Assembly (NCBI GenBank): GCA_030704425.1
Contig: JAPDHM010000001.1
Span: forward strand, 1,426,001-1,490,000
Reading direction: 5' to 3'
DNA length: 64,000 bases
DNA from: Rhodobacteraceae bacterium IMCC1909
GTDB lineage: Bacteria > Pseudomonadota > Alphaproteobacteria > Rhodobacterales > Rhodobacteraceae
Under the pieces are notes generated by a model, which was given only the letters and a program-made list of their open reading frames with translations, was not told the origin of the DNA and made no database searches. This document shows positions 17,406-27,310 of the stretch, piece by piece. Each line of letters starts with the position of its first letter. Position 1 is the first letter of the stretch. Both the position numbers and the translations under genes were made by a program.

Positions 17406-17906
17406 TTATGGCTGAGCCTGCGACTGGGCGCGCGTGACCGTACCCTGCACCCCATCCCAAGCCCCCGGAGCCAAGGACATGCCCAGAATGCGTTTGGGGT
17501 TGGTGGGCGGTGGCATCTCAACGCCGCTGAGCGGGCGAAATCCAAATCTTTGATAATAGGGTGCATCCCCCACCAGCAGCACCCGGTTCCACCCAAGACC
17601 GGGCGCTAGGACCAGGCTTTCGCGAATCAAATAGCCCCCCAGCCCCTCACCCTGCCGGGTTGGGTGAACGGCAATGGGCCCAAGCAAGAGCGCAGGACGA
17701 TCCCCGACACAAACCGGCCAATAGCGAATGGCGCCGGCCAGAATACCATCCCGATCCCGCGCCACCCGTGACAGCGCGGCAATCGGCAGCGTTCCATCGC
17801 GCAAACGATAGGAAGACAAAGCCTCCCGGCCCGGAGCAAAGCACAAATCATACAGCGCTTCAACTTCCCACCAATCTGCGTCTGTCTCGCGGTTTAAATG
17901 AAACAC
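17406..17906 (-). CDS. GNAT family N-acetyltransferase
   Basis: A 166-residue YhbS-like acetyltransferase. The acetyl-CoA binding segment reads LGPIAVHPTRQGEGLGGYLI, containing the R/Q-x-x-G-x-G/A pattern of GNAT motif A, and is followed by VLLVGDAPYYQRFGFRPL, typical of the YhbS group. It starts divergently from the flavin reductase gene, with 72 bases between starts. Substrate unknown. Confidence 0.86.
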   Translation of the reverse strand: MFHLNRETDADWWEVEALYDLCFAPGREALSSYRLRDGTLPIAALSRVARDRDGILAGAIRYWPVCVGDRPALLLGPIAVHPTRQGEGLGGYLIRESLVLAPGLGWNRVLLVGDAPYYQRFGFRPLSGVEMPPPTNPKRILGMSLAPGAWDGVQGTVTRAQSQAQP

Positions 17907-17978
17907 CGCCCTGTCCTCTTTCCTTTTGCAACTGGCCTAACACGCGGTTACGCTCCGCGCAAACCCAGAGGAGAGCAT

Positions 17979-18584
17979 ATGTTTTATCGTCCCGAAGAGG
18001 GTCACGGCCTGCCGCATAACCCGTTTAATGCCATCGTGACCCCCCGGCCCATCGGTTGGATCTCAACGCAAGACGCCGCGGGCGGGCGCAACCTGGCGCC
18101 CTATTCGTTTTTCAACGCCGTGGCCTATGTGCCGCCGCAAGTGATGTTTTCATCCACCGGCGCAAAACCCGATCAGGATGGCACGAAAGACAGCGTCAGC
18201 AACATCCGCGAAACGGGGGTATTTTGCGTCAATATTGTTGAATTTGCCATGCTGGACGCGATGAATGCCTCCTCGGCAAGCCTTGGCAAGCAAGAGGATG
18301 AGTTTGCCCATGCAGGGCTTGAGGCCCTGGCCTGTGAAACCATCAAGGGGTTTCGTGTTGGCGGCGCGCCTGCCAGCCTCGAGTGCAAGGTGACGCAGAT
18401 CATCACCCTGGCCGGGCCGGCAAATTTTGCCGTCTTCGGGGAGGTGACCGGCGTGCATATGCGCGACGATTGTCTGGTGGATGGCCTGTTTGATGTGAAA
18501 AAATTCAAGCCATTGGCGCGTTTAGGCTATAAAGATTACACCGTTGTGGACGATACGTTTTCCCTGAGCCGCCCGGACGATTGA
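17979..18584 (+). CDS. Flavin reductase family protein (DIM6/NTAB)
   Basis: A 201-residue FMN-binding split-barrel protein. The core IVTPRPIGWISTQDAAGGRNLAPYSFFN and the later DSVSNIRETGVFCVNIV are family blocks around the flavin site. ATG 17979 follows AGGAGAG; an earlier in-frame ATG at 17898 would add a leader not found in the family. Relatives reduce FMN or FAD with NAD(P)H for partner monooxygenases or bind FMN in small-molecule metabolism. The partner is not evident from neighbours. Confidence 0.88.
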   Translation: MFYRPEEGHGLPHNPFNAIVTPRPIGWISTQDAAGGRNLAPYSFFNAVAYVPPQVMFSSTGAKPDQDGTKDSVSNIRETGVFCVNIVEFAMLDAMNASSASLGKQEDEFAHAGLEALACETIKGFRVGGAPASLECKVTQIITLAGPANFAVFGEVTGVHMRDDCLVDGLFDVKKFKPLARLGYKDYTVVDDTFSLSRPDD

Positions 18585-18591
18585 TCCGGGC
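18571..18591. terminator. Stem-loop at end of flavin reductase gene
   Basis: GCCCGGA, loop CGATTGA, TCCGGGC: a perfect 7-bp stem that includes the stop codon, between two convergent genes. No T-run follows on either strand, so termination is uncertain. Confidence 0.35.
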
Positions 18592-18610
18592 CGCAAAGGT
18601 GCTTTGGGGT

Positions 18611-20242
18611 CTAATGCCCAGCGGCCAAAATGCCCGTGCGCACGCCGTAATCCACGGCGATTTGATAATCGGGGTCATCGTCACTGTCGACGATCAGATG
18701 CCCGGCCTTGCTTAGCAGGTAATGGCAATCTTTGCTTAGGTGACGCAGTTGGATGCGCTTGCCCGCCTCTTCATATTTCAGCGCCAAGGCCTCAATCGCC
18801 TGCAGCGCCGATTGATCGGCAACCCGGCTGTCTGCGAAATCGACGATGACGGTCTGCGGATCCTCATATGGGGCAAACAGCTCTGAAAACCCCTCCGACG
18901 AGCCAAAGAACAGCGGGCCGCGGATTTTGTAAACCTTGGTGCCATCACTCTCAATCGCGCGATTTGCATGGATGCGGGTGGCGTTTTGCCAAGCATAGGC
19001 CAGCGCTGAGACAATCACCCCAACCACAACCGCGATGGCAAGGTCAGTCATCACCGTCACGGCCGTCACCAAAATGATCACAAAAGCATCGGTCAACGGC
19101 ACTTTGCGCATGATCATCAAACTGTTCCAAGCAAATGTGCCAATCACAACCATGAACATCACGCCGACCAAGGCTGCCAGTGGAATTTGTTCGATTAAGG
19201 GCGAGGCGACAACGATAAAAGCCAAGAGGAACAGCGCCGCAGCGATGCCCGCAATCCGCGTGCGGCCACCAGATTTCACATTGATCATCGATTGACCGAT
19301 CATAGCGCAGCCCCCCATGCCCCCAAAAAACCCAGTGACAGTGTTCGCAATGCCCTGCGCGATGCTCTCTTGGCTCGCACCGCCCCGCTTATTGGTGATG
19401 TCCCCCACAAGATTGAGCGTCAGCAGGCTTTCAATAAGCCCAATGGCGGCCAGAATACCCGCATAGGGGAGGATGATCCCAAAAGTTTCCAACGTCATCG
19501 GTACGCTGGGGATATGAAACTGCGGCAAACCGCCCTCAATACTGGCCAAATCGCCAACGCGCGGTACGTCAATGCCAAAGGCAATCACAATCACCGCCAC
19601 GATGCCAATGCCAGCCAAAGGGGCCGGAACTGCTTTGGTCAGCTTGGGCATGCCCCAGACGATCACCATGGTCAGCGCGACCAGCCCCAGCATAACCAAC
19701 ATAGGCAGGCCCGAAAGCCACTCCCCGCTCGACATGCCCTGCCCGGTGTTGACCACAGATCCCGGCACTTTGAACTGGGTCATCTGCGCAAGGAAAATGA
19801 CAATTGCCAAGCCGTTCACGAAACCCAGCATCACCGGATGCGGCACAAGCCGAATGAATTTGCCCCATTTCATGATGCCAACAAAAATTTGAATAAGCCC
19901 CATAAGCACCACGGTTGCAAAAAGATATTCGACCCCGTGCTGGGCCACAAGCGCCACCATAACCACCGCCAGAGCGCCCGTTGCACCGGAAATCATACCA
20001 GGGCGGCCACCGATCAGGGCGGTGATGAAGCCGACGATGAAGGCGGCATAAAGCCCAACCAAAGGGTGCACCCCAGCGACAAAAGCAAAGGCCACCGCCT
20101 CAGGCACCAACGCCAAAGCCACGGTGAGACCCGCCAACAGCTCGATCCGGATCCGGCCCGGGGTCAACGGCTCCCCAGCGCTCAAATTAAAATTGGCAAA
20201 AGAAGATTTTACCGCCGATGCAGCCAATGAAACACGAGACAT
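18611..20242 (-). CDS. SulP family inorganic anion transporter
   Basis: A 543-residue membrane transporter of the SulP/SLC26 family. The N-terminal membrane part has the family sequence GLTVALALVPEAVAFAFVAG and the pore region KRGGASQESIAQGIANTVTG FFGGMGGCAMIGQS is recognisable; about 12 helices are expected. The C-terminal 110 residues form a STAS domain (VIVDFADSRVADQSALQAIE). Members move sulfate, bicarbonate or organic anions, usually with sodium or protons; the bicarbonate (BicA-like) or sulfate role cannot be decided from sequence. Transcribed alone, divergent from mtnP. Confidence 0.92.
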   Translation of the reverse strand: MSRVSLAASAVKSSFANFNLSAGEPLTPGRIRIELLAGLTVALALVPEAVAFAFVAGVHPLVGLYAAFIVGFITALIGGRPGMISGATGALAVVMVALVAQHGVEYLFATVVLMGLIQIFVGIMKWGKFIRLVPHPVMLGFVNGLAIVIFLAQMTQFKVPGSVVNTGQGMSSGEWLSGLPMLVMLGLVALTMVIVWGMPKLTKAVPAPLAGIGIVAVIVIAFGIDVPRVGDLASIEGGLPQFHIPSVPMTLETFGIILPYAGILAAIGLIESLLTLNLVGDITNKRGGASQESIAQGIANTVTGFFGGMGGCAMIGQSMINVKSGGRTRIAGIAAALFLLAFIVVASPLIEQIPLAALVGVMFMVVIGTFAWNSLMIMRKVPLTDAFVIILVTAVTVMTDLAIAVVVGVIVSALAYAWQNATRIHANRAIESDGTKVYKIRGPLFFGSSEGFSELFAPYEDPQTVIVDFADSRVADQSALQAIEALALKYEEAGKRIQLRHLSKDCHYLLSKAGHLIVDSDDDPDYQIAVDYGVRTGILAAGH

Positions 20243-20424
20243 AATGGAAACCTTTTTGTCGAACAGTCGAAAGCTTGCCGCCTCATATCATATATATCGC
20301 GGAGGTCACGGAATTCTTAACCTGCTGGGAAATTTTGAACACAATGGCGCGGTCTGCGACTGGCGCGGCGCATAAAAACATGTAACAAAATGAGGACTTT
20401 TTAGCATTTTTAAGGACGCAAGCG

Positions 20425-21300
20425 ATGAGCAAAACAAAAATTGGCGTGATTGGTGGCTCCGGGATTTACGAAATTGACGGGTTGCAAAACCCCAAATGGC
20501 AACAAGTCGAGAGTCCTTGGGGCGCCGCTTCCGATGAGCTGCTCACAGGAGAGTTAGACGATGTCAAAATGGTGTTTTTGCCGCGACACGGGCGCGGCCA
20601 TGTCCACGCCCCCAGTGATGTGCCCTATCGCGCCAATATTGACGCTCTAAAACGGCTTGGGGTCACAGATGTCATCTCTGTGAGTGCCTGCGGCTCGTTT
20701 CGCGATGCGATGGCACCGGGGCATTTTGTGATTGTGGATCAATTTATTGACCGCACGCGGCAGCGCGCCTGCTCCTTCTTCTCCAGCGGTTGCGTGGGTC
20801 ATGTCAGCCTCGCCCATCCAACCTGCCCGCGGCTATCGGCGGCTTGCGCTGAGGCGGCAAGGGCGGAGGGGATCACCGTGCATGAGGGTGGCACATATCT
20901 CGCAATGGAAGGGCCGCAATTTTCAACCCTGGCTGAAAGCCGCATGTACCGTGAAAGCTGGCGGGCGGATGTGATCGGGATGACCAATATGCCAGAGGCA
21001 AAACTCGCGCGCGAAGCCGAGTTGTGCTATGCCTCTGTGGCCATGATCACTGACTATGACAGCTGGCACCCAGACCATGGGGAGGTCGATGTGACGGACA
21101 TCATCAAAACCCTCATGGGCAATTCAGCGCAGGCCAAGGGGATGGTGGCGCGCCTGCCGCAGCTTTTAGGCGAAACCCGCGACGCCTGCCCGCATGGCTG
21201 TGACAGGGCGCTGGAATATGCCATACTCACCGCCCCAGAAGCCCGCGATCCTGTTTTGGTCGGCAAGCTCGATGCGGTGGCCGGGCGGGTTTTGCGCTAA
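20425..21300 (+). CDS. mtnP: S-methyl-5'-thioadenosine phosphorylase
   Basis: A 291-residue purine nucleoside phosphorylase family enzyme that splits methylthioadenosine (a by-product of polyamine and homoserine-lactone synthesis) into adenine and methylthioribose-1-phosphate. GVIGGSGIYEI at the N-terminus binds phosphate; FLPRHGRGH, YRANIDALKRLGV and MEGPQFSTLAESRMYR are diagnostic, as is NMPEAKLAREAELCY. AAGGA precedes ATG 20425. apt follows immediately, so the released adenine can be salvaged to AMP. Confidence 0.96.
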   Translation: MSKTKIGVIGGSGIYEIDGLQNPKWQQVESPWGAASDELLTGELDDVKMVFLPRHGRGHVHAPSDVPYRANIDALKRLGVTDVISVSACGSFRDAMAPGHFVIVDQFIDRTRQRACSFFSSGCVGHVSLAHPTCPRLSAACAEAARAEGITVHEGGTYLAMEGPQFSTLAESRMYRESWRADVIGMTNMPEAKLAREAELCYASVAMITDYDSWHPDHGEVDVTDIIKTLMGNSAQAKGMVARLPQLLGETRDACPHGCDRALEYAILTAPEARDPVLVGKLDAVAGRVLR

Positions 21301-21386
21301 AGCGCGATCCTGCAAGCCATTGCAAATTGGGGCTCGTTTCTGACGCCTGAGCTGCTATGACGGGCGCGCCATATGAGGAATGCACC

Positions 21387-21917
21387 ATGAAGACTGTGAA
21401 AGACTATATCCGCACCATCCCTGATTTCCCCCATGAGGGGATCATGTTCCGCGATGTCACCACACTTTTTGCCGACCCGCGCGGCCTGCGTTTGGCGATT
21501 GATCAGCTGCTGCACCCCTATGCAGGTGTCCAGGTTGATAAAATCATCGGCCTTGAAGCCCGCGGTTTCATTCTTGGCGGTGCGATTGCCCACCAATTGG
21601 GGAAAGGTTTTGTCCCAATCCGCAAGCAGGGCAAGCTGCCCGGCCAGACCCTGTCACAGGCCTATACATTGGAATATGGCGAAGCGGTGATGGAAATCCA
21701 TGAAGACGCCATTGAACCGGGTGAAAAGGTTTTGGTGGTTGATGATCTTTTGGCCACGGGAGGAACCGCGTTGGCGGGCCTCAAGCTCTTGGAGCGTCTC
21801 GGCGCCGATGTCATCGGATGCGCGTTTATTATTGATCTGCCAGATCTTGGCGGCCGACGTGTTCTGGAGGGTCTGGACATGCCGGTCCATTGCCTCTGCT
21901 CTTACGAGGGCGTTTAG
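21387..21917 (+). CDS. apt: Adenine phosphoribosyltransferase
   Basis: A 176-residue enzyme converting adenine and PRPP to AMP. The PRPP-binding loop is [20 protein letters not shown] and the adenine-binding region begins [29 protein letters not shown] is another family block. ATG 21387 is chosen for its GAGGA ribosome site and because it gives the normal family length. It lies 86 bases after mtnP, completing methylthioadenosine salvage, and its last four bases overlap the convergent acetyltransferase gene. Confidence 0.96.
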   Translation: MKTVKDYIRTIPDFPHEGIMFRDVTTLFADPRGLRLAIDQLLHPYAGVQVDKIIGLEARGFILGGAIAHQLGKGFVPIRKQGKLPGQTLSQAYTLEYGEAVMEIHEDAIEPGEKVLVVDDLLATGGTALAGLKLLERLGADVIGCAFIIDLPDLGGRRVLEGLDMPVHCLCSYEGV

Positions 21918-22501
21918 CCCGCCTCTGTTTTTCCGCGTCGATCAAAGCGGATCGCGGCATAAAGCACATGGGTGCGCCAGCGCCCCGCGATTTGCAAATA
22001 ACTCTGCGCCACGCCTTCATATTTAAAGCCGCAGCTCTCCAGCAAACCGCGTGAGGCTTGGTTTTCCGGCAAGCAGGCCGCTTCAATTCGGCTGAGATCC
22101 AGCTTGCGAAACGCATGGGCCACCAGCCCGGTGACCGCCTCGCGCATATAGCCCTGACGCGCGAATCTCTCGCCGGTCCAATATCCCAAAGTGCCCGCCT
22201 GAGCCGGGCCTCTGCGGATATTGTCCAATGTGACCGCCCCGACAAGCGCTTGATCGGTCTTGCGAACCAAAAACAAAGGGCAACCCGAACCATTTTTGAC
22301 CGCACGCTGTGCCCAATACACACGCGCCGTAAAGTTTCGCCGGGTCAAATGCTCCTCTGACCAAACCGGGTCCCAAGGAGACAGGAAATCGCGACTGTCG
22401 CTGCGCAGATCCACCCAAGCGCGGAAGTCATTGTGTTGAGGCAACCGCAGGATCAGCCGGTCCGTCTCGCACACAGGCTTGGAATTACGGGCAAACATCA
22501 C
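21914..22501 (-). CDS. GNAT acetyltransferase, RimJ/RimL type
   Basis: A 195-residue acetyltransferase of the ribosomal-protein N-acetyltransferase branch. It begins with [20 protein letters not shown], the usual RimJ/RimL opening, and has [19 protein letters not shown] as the acetyl-CoA motif, then [21 protein letters not shown]. coli RimJ acetylates ribosomal protein S5, but many homologues have other targets. It starts one base after the M16 peptidase stop on the same strand and so belongs to the coxB-to-thrC direction of transcription. Confidence 0.85.
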   Translation of the reverse strand: MMFARNSKPVCETDRLILRLPQHNDFRAWVDLRSDSRDFLSPWDPVWSEEHLTRRNFTARVYWAQRAVKNGSGCPLFLVRKTDQALVGAVTLDNIRRGPAQAGTLGYWTGERFARQGYMREAVTGLVAHAFRKLDLSRIEAACLPENQASRGLLESCGFKYEGVAQSYLQIAGRWRTHVLYAAIRFDRRGKTEAG

Positions 22502-23764
22502 TCACGCCACCAATCTGGCCTGCAGTGCCGTAATGTCGGGCGCATCGCTCACCGGTCCGTAAAGCGCCATAGCTGCGGGCGCACCGCCTGACATAGCTCC
22601 CGCATAGCCGCGCACGGCCTCCACGCTGACCGCATCAATTTGCGCCACGACCTCGTCCAAAACAGGGATGCGATCCCAAATCGAGATCATCCGTGCCAGA
22701 CGCTCCGCCCGCGCAGAGGGGCTTTCCAGCCCCATCAACATGCCCGCCTTCATCTGGGCCCGCGCCCGGGTAACTTCAATTTCGCTCATATCTTCCGCCG
22801 CACGTTTCAGCTCATCTACGGTGATATGAGCCAAATCCGCCAGCTTATCGCCAGAGGTCCCGGCATAGAGTGTCATTGTGCCCGTGTCGCAATGGGCGCC
22901 AGCACTGGCAAAAATAGAATAGCACAGGCCACGCTTTTCACGCACCTCTTGAAAAAGCCGGGACGACATGCCGCCGCCGAAAGCTGACGAAAAAATCTGA
23001 GCCGTGTAGATATCGGGATCTTTGTAATTCGGGCTTTCAAAGGACAAAGCAAAATGCGCCTGCTCAAGATCTTTCACACGGCGCATTTCCCCACCCTGAA
23101 ATTGCGCCGGCGTCACCTGTGCTTGCGCCCGCGCGGTCAAATCGCCAAAAATATCCTCACACTGCCGCAAAATTTCCGCATGATCCACCGCTCCGGCCGC
23201 CGCCAGAACCATTTGATCGGGGCTATAATGCTCGCGGACAAATTGCGACAGGTCCGTTTTTTGAAAGTGAGCCACCCGCTCCTCTGACCCTAGGATTGAT
23301 CTCCCAATGGCCTGACCGGGATAAGAGACCTCTTGCAGCCAATCAAAGATGATATCATCTGGAGTATCCAATGTTTGGCCGATCTCAGAGAGGATGACCC
23401 CACGCTCAACTTCAATTTCCGCCAGATCAAAAACCGAATTGAGCACAATATCTGAAATCACATCCAGGGCCAAAGGCACATCGCCCTGCAATACCCGGGC
23501 ATAATAGGCGGTCATCTCGCGGCTGGTATAGGCATTGATATACCCGCCCACATCCTCAATCGCCTCGGCAATTTGCACCGAACTGCGCCGCGCTGTCCCC
23601 TTAAAAGCCATATGCTCAAGAAAATGCGCAATGCCATTTTGTTCAATGCGCTCATGGCGGCCGCCGGCGTTGACCCATATGCCGACAGAAGCAGATTTCA
23701 GCCCCGGCATATGCTCGGTAACGATGCGAAAACCATTTTTCAGGCGATGGGTTTGGACGGTCAA
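22502..23764 (-). CDS. M16 family zinc peptidase
   Basis: A 420-residue processing-peptidase-like metalloprotease. The inverted zinc motif HxxEH is His47-Phe-Leu-Glu50-His51 (HFLEHMAFKG), with the third ligand Glu expected about 77 residues later (EVERGVILSEIGQ). The YSPDQMVLAAAGAV and KRGLCYSIFASAGA blocks are typical. It is close to alpha-proteobacterial homologues of mitochondrial processing peptidase. The start overlaps thrC by four bases, a conserved roseobacter pairing without a clear functional link. Confidence 0.94.
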   Translation of the reverse strand: MTVQTHRLKNGFRIVTEHMPGLKSASVGIWVNAGGRHERIEQNGIAHFLEHMAFKGTARRSSVQIAEAIEDVGGYINAYTSREMTAYYARVLQGDVPLALDVISDIVLNSVFDLAEIEVERGVILSEIGQTLDTPDDIIFDWLQEVSYPGQAIGRSILGSEERVAHFQKTDLSQFVREHYSPDQMVLAAAGAVDHAEILRQCEDIFGDLTARAQAQVTPAQFQGGEMRRVKDLEQAHFALSFESPNYKDPDIYTAQIFSSAFGGGMSSRLFQEVREKRGLCYSIFASAGAHCDTGTMTLYAGTSGDKLADLAHITVDELKRAAEDMSEIEVTRARAQMKAGMLMGLESPSARAERLARMISIWDRIPVLDEVVAQIDAVSVEAVRGYAGAMSGGAPAAMALYGPVSDAPDITALQARLVA

Positions 23765-25146
23765 AGGGCTATACGCTCGCGAACTAGAGATTTCATAAGT
23801 TGCAAATCATTGGGCATTTTGGTCACGCGCTCATCGCGGTCAAACAAATCAGCCAACCAACGTGGCAACGCGGGCCGCAGGCCCATGGCCGCTTCCACAG
23901 CGTCAGGGAATTTTGTCGGATGTGCAGTTGCCAGCGTGACCATCGGAGAGCTTCCCAAATGTTCCTCGGCCACTTTCACCCCTACGGCGGAATGCGGACA
24001 GAGCACTTCGCCGGTGGCGGCAAAGAAGCTTTGGATGGTGGCGCTGGTTTGCTCATCGGAGCTGCGGCCACTGTCAAAATGCTCGCGCAAGGCTTGTAAG
24101 GCCCCCTGGCTGATGCCAAAACCGCCCTGCTTCATCTCTCCCATCAGCTGCGCCACAGCAGCGCCATCTCGGTCATAGGCATAAAAGAGCGCCCGCTCAA
24201 AATTCGAGGAAACTTCGATATCCATGGAGGGGGTAATGGTCGGAAAGACTTGATCGGTGTCATAGCGTCCGGTGTTTATGGCTCGGTGCAAGATGTCATT
24301 TCGGTTGGTGGCAATCACCAAACGGTCAATCGGGAGCCCCATGCGCTTGGCGATATAGCCGGCAAAAATGTCTCCAAAGTTACCCGTGGGGACGGTGAAG
24401 GAGACCTTACGGTGCGGGGCGCCTAGGCTGGTTGCGGCGCTAAAATAATACACCACCTGCGCCAAAACTCGGGCCCAGTTGATTGAGTTGACCCCAGCCA
24501 GTTTCACCCCATCGCGGAATTCAAAGTCATTGAACATATCTTTGAGCATGGCTTGGCAGGTGTCAAATGTGCCTTCCATTGCAATGGCGTGGACATTGGC
24601 CTCGACCGGTGTGGTCATTTGGCGGCGCTGCACCTCTGAGACCCGGCCATTGGGAAAGAGAATAAATACATTGGCGGCATCCAAGCCGCGAAAAGCCTCA
24701 ATCGCAGCCGACCCGGTGTCGCCAGAGGTGGCTCCGACGATGGTCACCTGCTCGCCGCGCCGGGCGAGTGCCTTTTGAAAAAGCTGACCAATCAGCTGCA
24801 TTGCAAAATCCTTAAAGGCCAGCGTTGGGCCATGGAACAGCTCAAGCAGATGATGGTTTGGACCCAATTGCACCAATGGCGCACGTGCGGCATGGCCAAA
24901 ACTCGCATAGGCCGTTGTAATCGCATCCATCAACTCGACATCGCTGAAACAATCGCCCACAAAGGGCTTCATCACGCGAAAAGCGATCTCCTCATAGGGT
25001 TGGCCGGCCAGCGCCGTAATATCGTTGGCACTCATCTGCGGGATGTTTTGCGGCACGTAAAGCCCGCCGTCCCGCGCCAGTCCACTCAACATGGCCTCTT
25101 CAAATGATAAAACAGGCGCATTCCCGCGGGTTGAGATATATTTCAT
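23761..25146 (-). CDS. thrC: Threonine synthase
   Basis: A 461-residue PLP enzyme that converts O-phosphohomoserine to threonine. The start MKYISTRGNAPVLSFEEAML is the standard N-terminus, so ATG 25146 is preferred to 25206. The PLP lysine lies in HGPTLAFKDFAMQLIGQ, and GATSGDTGSAAIEAF is the phosphate-binding loop. SFTVPTGNFGDIFAGYIAK is also diagnostic. Located between SURF1 (10 bases upstream) and the M16 peptidase. Confidence 0.96.
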   Translation of the reverse strand: MKYISTRGNAPVLSFEEAMLSGLARDGGLYVPQNIPQMSANDITALAGQPYEEIAFRVMKPFVGDCFSDVELMDAITTAYASFGHAARAPLVQLGPNHHLLELFHGPTLAFKDFAMQLIGQLFQKALARRGEQVTIVGATSGDTGSAAIEAFRGLDAANVFILFPNGRVSEVQRRQMTTPVEANVHAIAMEGTFDTCQAMLKDMFNDFEFRDGVKLAGVNSINWARVLAQVVYYFSAATSLGAPHRKVSFTVPTGNFGDIFAGYIAKRMGLPIDRLVIATNRNDILHRAINTGRYDTDQVFPTITPSMDIEVSSNFERALFYAYDRDGAAVAQLMGEMKQGGFGISQGALQALREHFDSGRSSDEQTSATIQSFFAATGEVLCPHSAVGVKVAEEHLGSSPMVTLATAHPTKFPDAVEAAMGLRPALPRWLADLFDRDERVTKMPNDLQLMKSLVRERIAL

Positions 25147-25156
25147 TGCCTTGGCC

Positions 25157-25831
25157 CTAAGTTTTGATGTTACGGGATCGGTAAAGGAAATATCCAGACA
25201 TTCCAAGCCAGATTAATGTCAAAGAAAACCAGGTCAGCGCATAATTGAGATGGTCATTGGGGATATTGGCACTCATTTTGGGCAAGGGTGTGGCCGCGTC
25301 ATCGGCAAAGCTGCTGCTCCGCAGCACCAGTAAGATTGGCTCAGTCTGCAAATATGCGGATAATGCGCGCACATCTCGGGCAAACCATATGTTCGCTGCA
25401 AGATCATTGTCAGGGGTAAAGCTGTCAATTTCCTGTGGCCACTGTAGATTGCCCGTAACTTGGCCAGATCCCTCAGGTATCGCAGGCATATCAGCGCGCA
25501 CCGAAGCAAACCCACGATCCACCATGATCTTACGGCCATCACTCAACTCAAAGGCGTTGATCAATCTATAACCTGCGCCATATATTTTTTGCGACACGAG
25601 GACACGGACCGTTTGATCACCGATATATTGCCCTGTGCCACGCACGGGCAGAAGATCATGGGTAGCAGGCGCAACCTGGGCGGGAATATCAATGGCGGGC
25701 GCCAAAATCTTGCGCTCAATCTGCTCCAGAATTTCCGTTTTCCAGGCCAAGCGCTGCAATTGCCAGACGCCCAGCCCCAATAAGACAGCCGTGCCCACTG
25801 CGCCCAATAAGATCATGCCCCAATACCGCAT
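25157..25831 (-). CDS. SURF1 family cytochrome oxidase assembly protein
   Basis: A 224-residue SURF1 (Shy1) homologue that helps insert heme a into subunit I of aa3-type oxidase. It has one N-terminal helix (MILLGAVGTAVLLGLGVWQL, followed by QRLAWK) and one C-terminal helix (NYALTWFSLTLIWLGMSGYF), with the periplasmic domain between, the standard topology. ATG 25831 follows AAGGGGATGAA and gives the usual short N-terminus; an upstream ATG at 25867 is less likely. It ends the coxB-ctaB-ctaG-coxC-SURF1 block. Confidence 0.9.
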   Translation of the reverse strand: MRYWGMILLGAVGTAVLLGLGVWQLQRLAWKTEILEQIERKILAPAIDIPAQVAPATHDLLPVRGTGQYIGDQTVRVLVSQKIYGAGYRLINAFELSDGRKIMVDRGFASVRADMPAIPEGSGQVTGNLQWPQEIDSFTPDNDLAANIWFARDVRALSAYLQTEPILLVLRSSSFADDAATPLPKMSANIPNDHLNYALTWFSLTLIWLGMSGYFLYRSRNIKT

Positions 25832-25918
25832 TTCATCCCCTTCAAAGTGCAAAAAGGGCAGCTGCACGCCGCCCTTCTCATAAAGTGATCACCGCACCGA
25901 AGCGCCGGCAAGGCCGAT

Positions 25919-26722
25919 TTAGCCAGCCCAAAGATAGACGGCTGCGAACAAAAAGAGCCAAACCACATCCACGAAGTGCCAATACCACGCAGCAGCCTCA
26001 AAACCCACATGGCTTTGCGGTGTGAAATGACCCTTGTTGGCGCGGATCAAACAGACCAGCAGGAAGATTGTCCCAATCAGAACATGCATGCCATGGAACC
26101 CTGTGGCCATGAAGAAGTTGGCGAAGGTGATCTCACCAGAGAACGTCCAGCCATCAACAACCAGCAATTCATGGTACTCATAGACTTGAAATGCTGTGAA
26201 AACAGCTCCAAAAGCAATCGCCAGGATCAACCCCATGCGCAGGTCTTTGCGGTTGTTGTCATGCACCAAAGCGTGGTGTGCCCAGGTGGCGGCACAGCCT
26301 GAAATCAACAGCAGGAGCGTGTTGATCAAGGGCAATTCGAAGGCGTTGATTTGGTGAAACTCGGGCTTCACATATTGCGTGCCGACATATTCATACATCG
26401 GATACAGCTGATGCTTAAAGAAGCTCCAAAACCAAGCCGAGAAGAACATGATTTCAGACATGATGAACAAGATGAACCCATAGCGCAGGCCAATTTGCAC
26501 AACGGGCGTGTGATCGCCCACATGGCTTTCAGCCACAACTTCGCTCCACCATGCGTACATAATGTAGAGCACGCCAACAAAGCCGGCCAAGAAGATGTAG
26601 GGTCCGTTGTCATGCATCCAGAGGATCGCTCCTGTCAGCATCACCAAAGCCGACAATGAGCCCAGAAGCGGGTTCACTGAAGGGGGAAGGATGTGATAAT
26701 CGTGGTTCTTTTCATGTGCCAT
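25919..26722 (-). CDS. ctaE: Cytochrome c oxidase subunit III
   Basis: A 267-residue subunit III of aa3-type cytochrome c oxidase with seven helices. [60 protein letters not shown] and the C-terminal [17 protein letters not shown] are characteristic, including the conserved Glu of SEIMFF. It stabilises proton uptake at the D channel. In roseobacters this gene lies between ctaG and SURF1, as here. Confidence 0.97.
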   Translation of the reverse strand: MAHEKNHDYHILPPSVNPLLGSLSALVMLTGAILWMHDNGPYIFLAGFVGVLYIMYAWWSEVVAESHVGDHTPVVQIGLRYGFILFIMSEIMFFSAWFWSFFKHQLYPMYEYVGTQYVKPEFHQINAFELPLINTLLLLISGCAATWAHHALVHDNNRKDLRMGLILAIAFGAVFTAFQVYEYHELLVVDGWTFSGEITFANFFMATGFHGMHVLIGTIFLLVCLIRANKGHFTPQSHVGFEAAAWYWHFVDVVWLFLFAAVYLWAG

Positions 26723-26740
26723 AGTTGGGCCTCGTCGAAC

Positions 26741-27310
26741 TTAGTTTCGTTTTATGGGTGTATCGATCTGCAACGCAGCCTGCGCCTCGGGCAAATCAAT
26801 TTCGTGGAACGTATACGATAAAGTTATCATATGAATATACTTACCTTCCGTGTCATCCACAATTTCAGGATCAACATAGAAAGTCACGGGCATCTGAACC
26901 CGCTCACCAGGCAGCAAAAGCTGCTCTTCAAAGCAAAAACAATCGATTTTGGTGAAAAAGCCGCCCGCTTGGTAGGGGGTGACATTATAGCTGGCCGATC
27001 CGGCAATGGGCCGGTCGGTGGGATTATAGGCCTCATAAAAGGCCAAACCGGTTTCACCGATTTTCAATTCCATCGTGCGTTCAACGGGTTTGAAGCGCCA
27101 TTTCATGTCTTTGTCGACAGAGGCGTCAAAGCGAATCTTTATGGTTTCATCCAAGATCGTCTCGCTGCCCAAATCGGCCGTGCCCGTCACGCCGCCGAAG
27201 CCTGTAACCCGGCAAAACCAGTCATAAAAGGGCACGCTGGCCCAAGCCAGGCTCCCCATCAGCACCACAACAGACAAAGTTTGGGTGAGGGTTTTGGTCT
27301 TTGGCGTCAC
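26741..27310 (-). CDS. ctaG: Cytochrome c oxidase assembly protein CtaG/Cox11
   Basis: A 189-residue Cox11 homologue: one N-terminal helix, then a periplasmic copper-binding domain. The copper motif is CFCFEEQ (residues near 135) and VPFYDWFCRVTGFGG is the conserved juxtamembrane block. It delivers copper to the CuB centre of subunit I. It overlaps the small upstream membrane protein by four bases. Confidence 0.96.
   Translation of the reverse strand: MTPKTKTLTQTLSVVVLMGSLAWASVPFYDWFCRVTGFGGVTGTADLGSETILDETIKIRFDASVDKDMKWRFKPVERTMELKIGETGLAFYEAYNPTDRPIAGSASYNVTPYQAGGFFTKIDCFCFEEQLLLPGERVQMPVTFYVDPEIVDDTEGKYIHMITLSYTFHEIDLPEAQAALQIDTPIKRN

Noticed and set aside
19292-20230. 312-residue open frame antisense to the SulP gene
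   Set aside because: His/Asn/Gln-rich shadow of a membrane protein gene with no ribosome site or motif.
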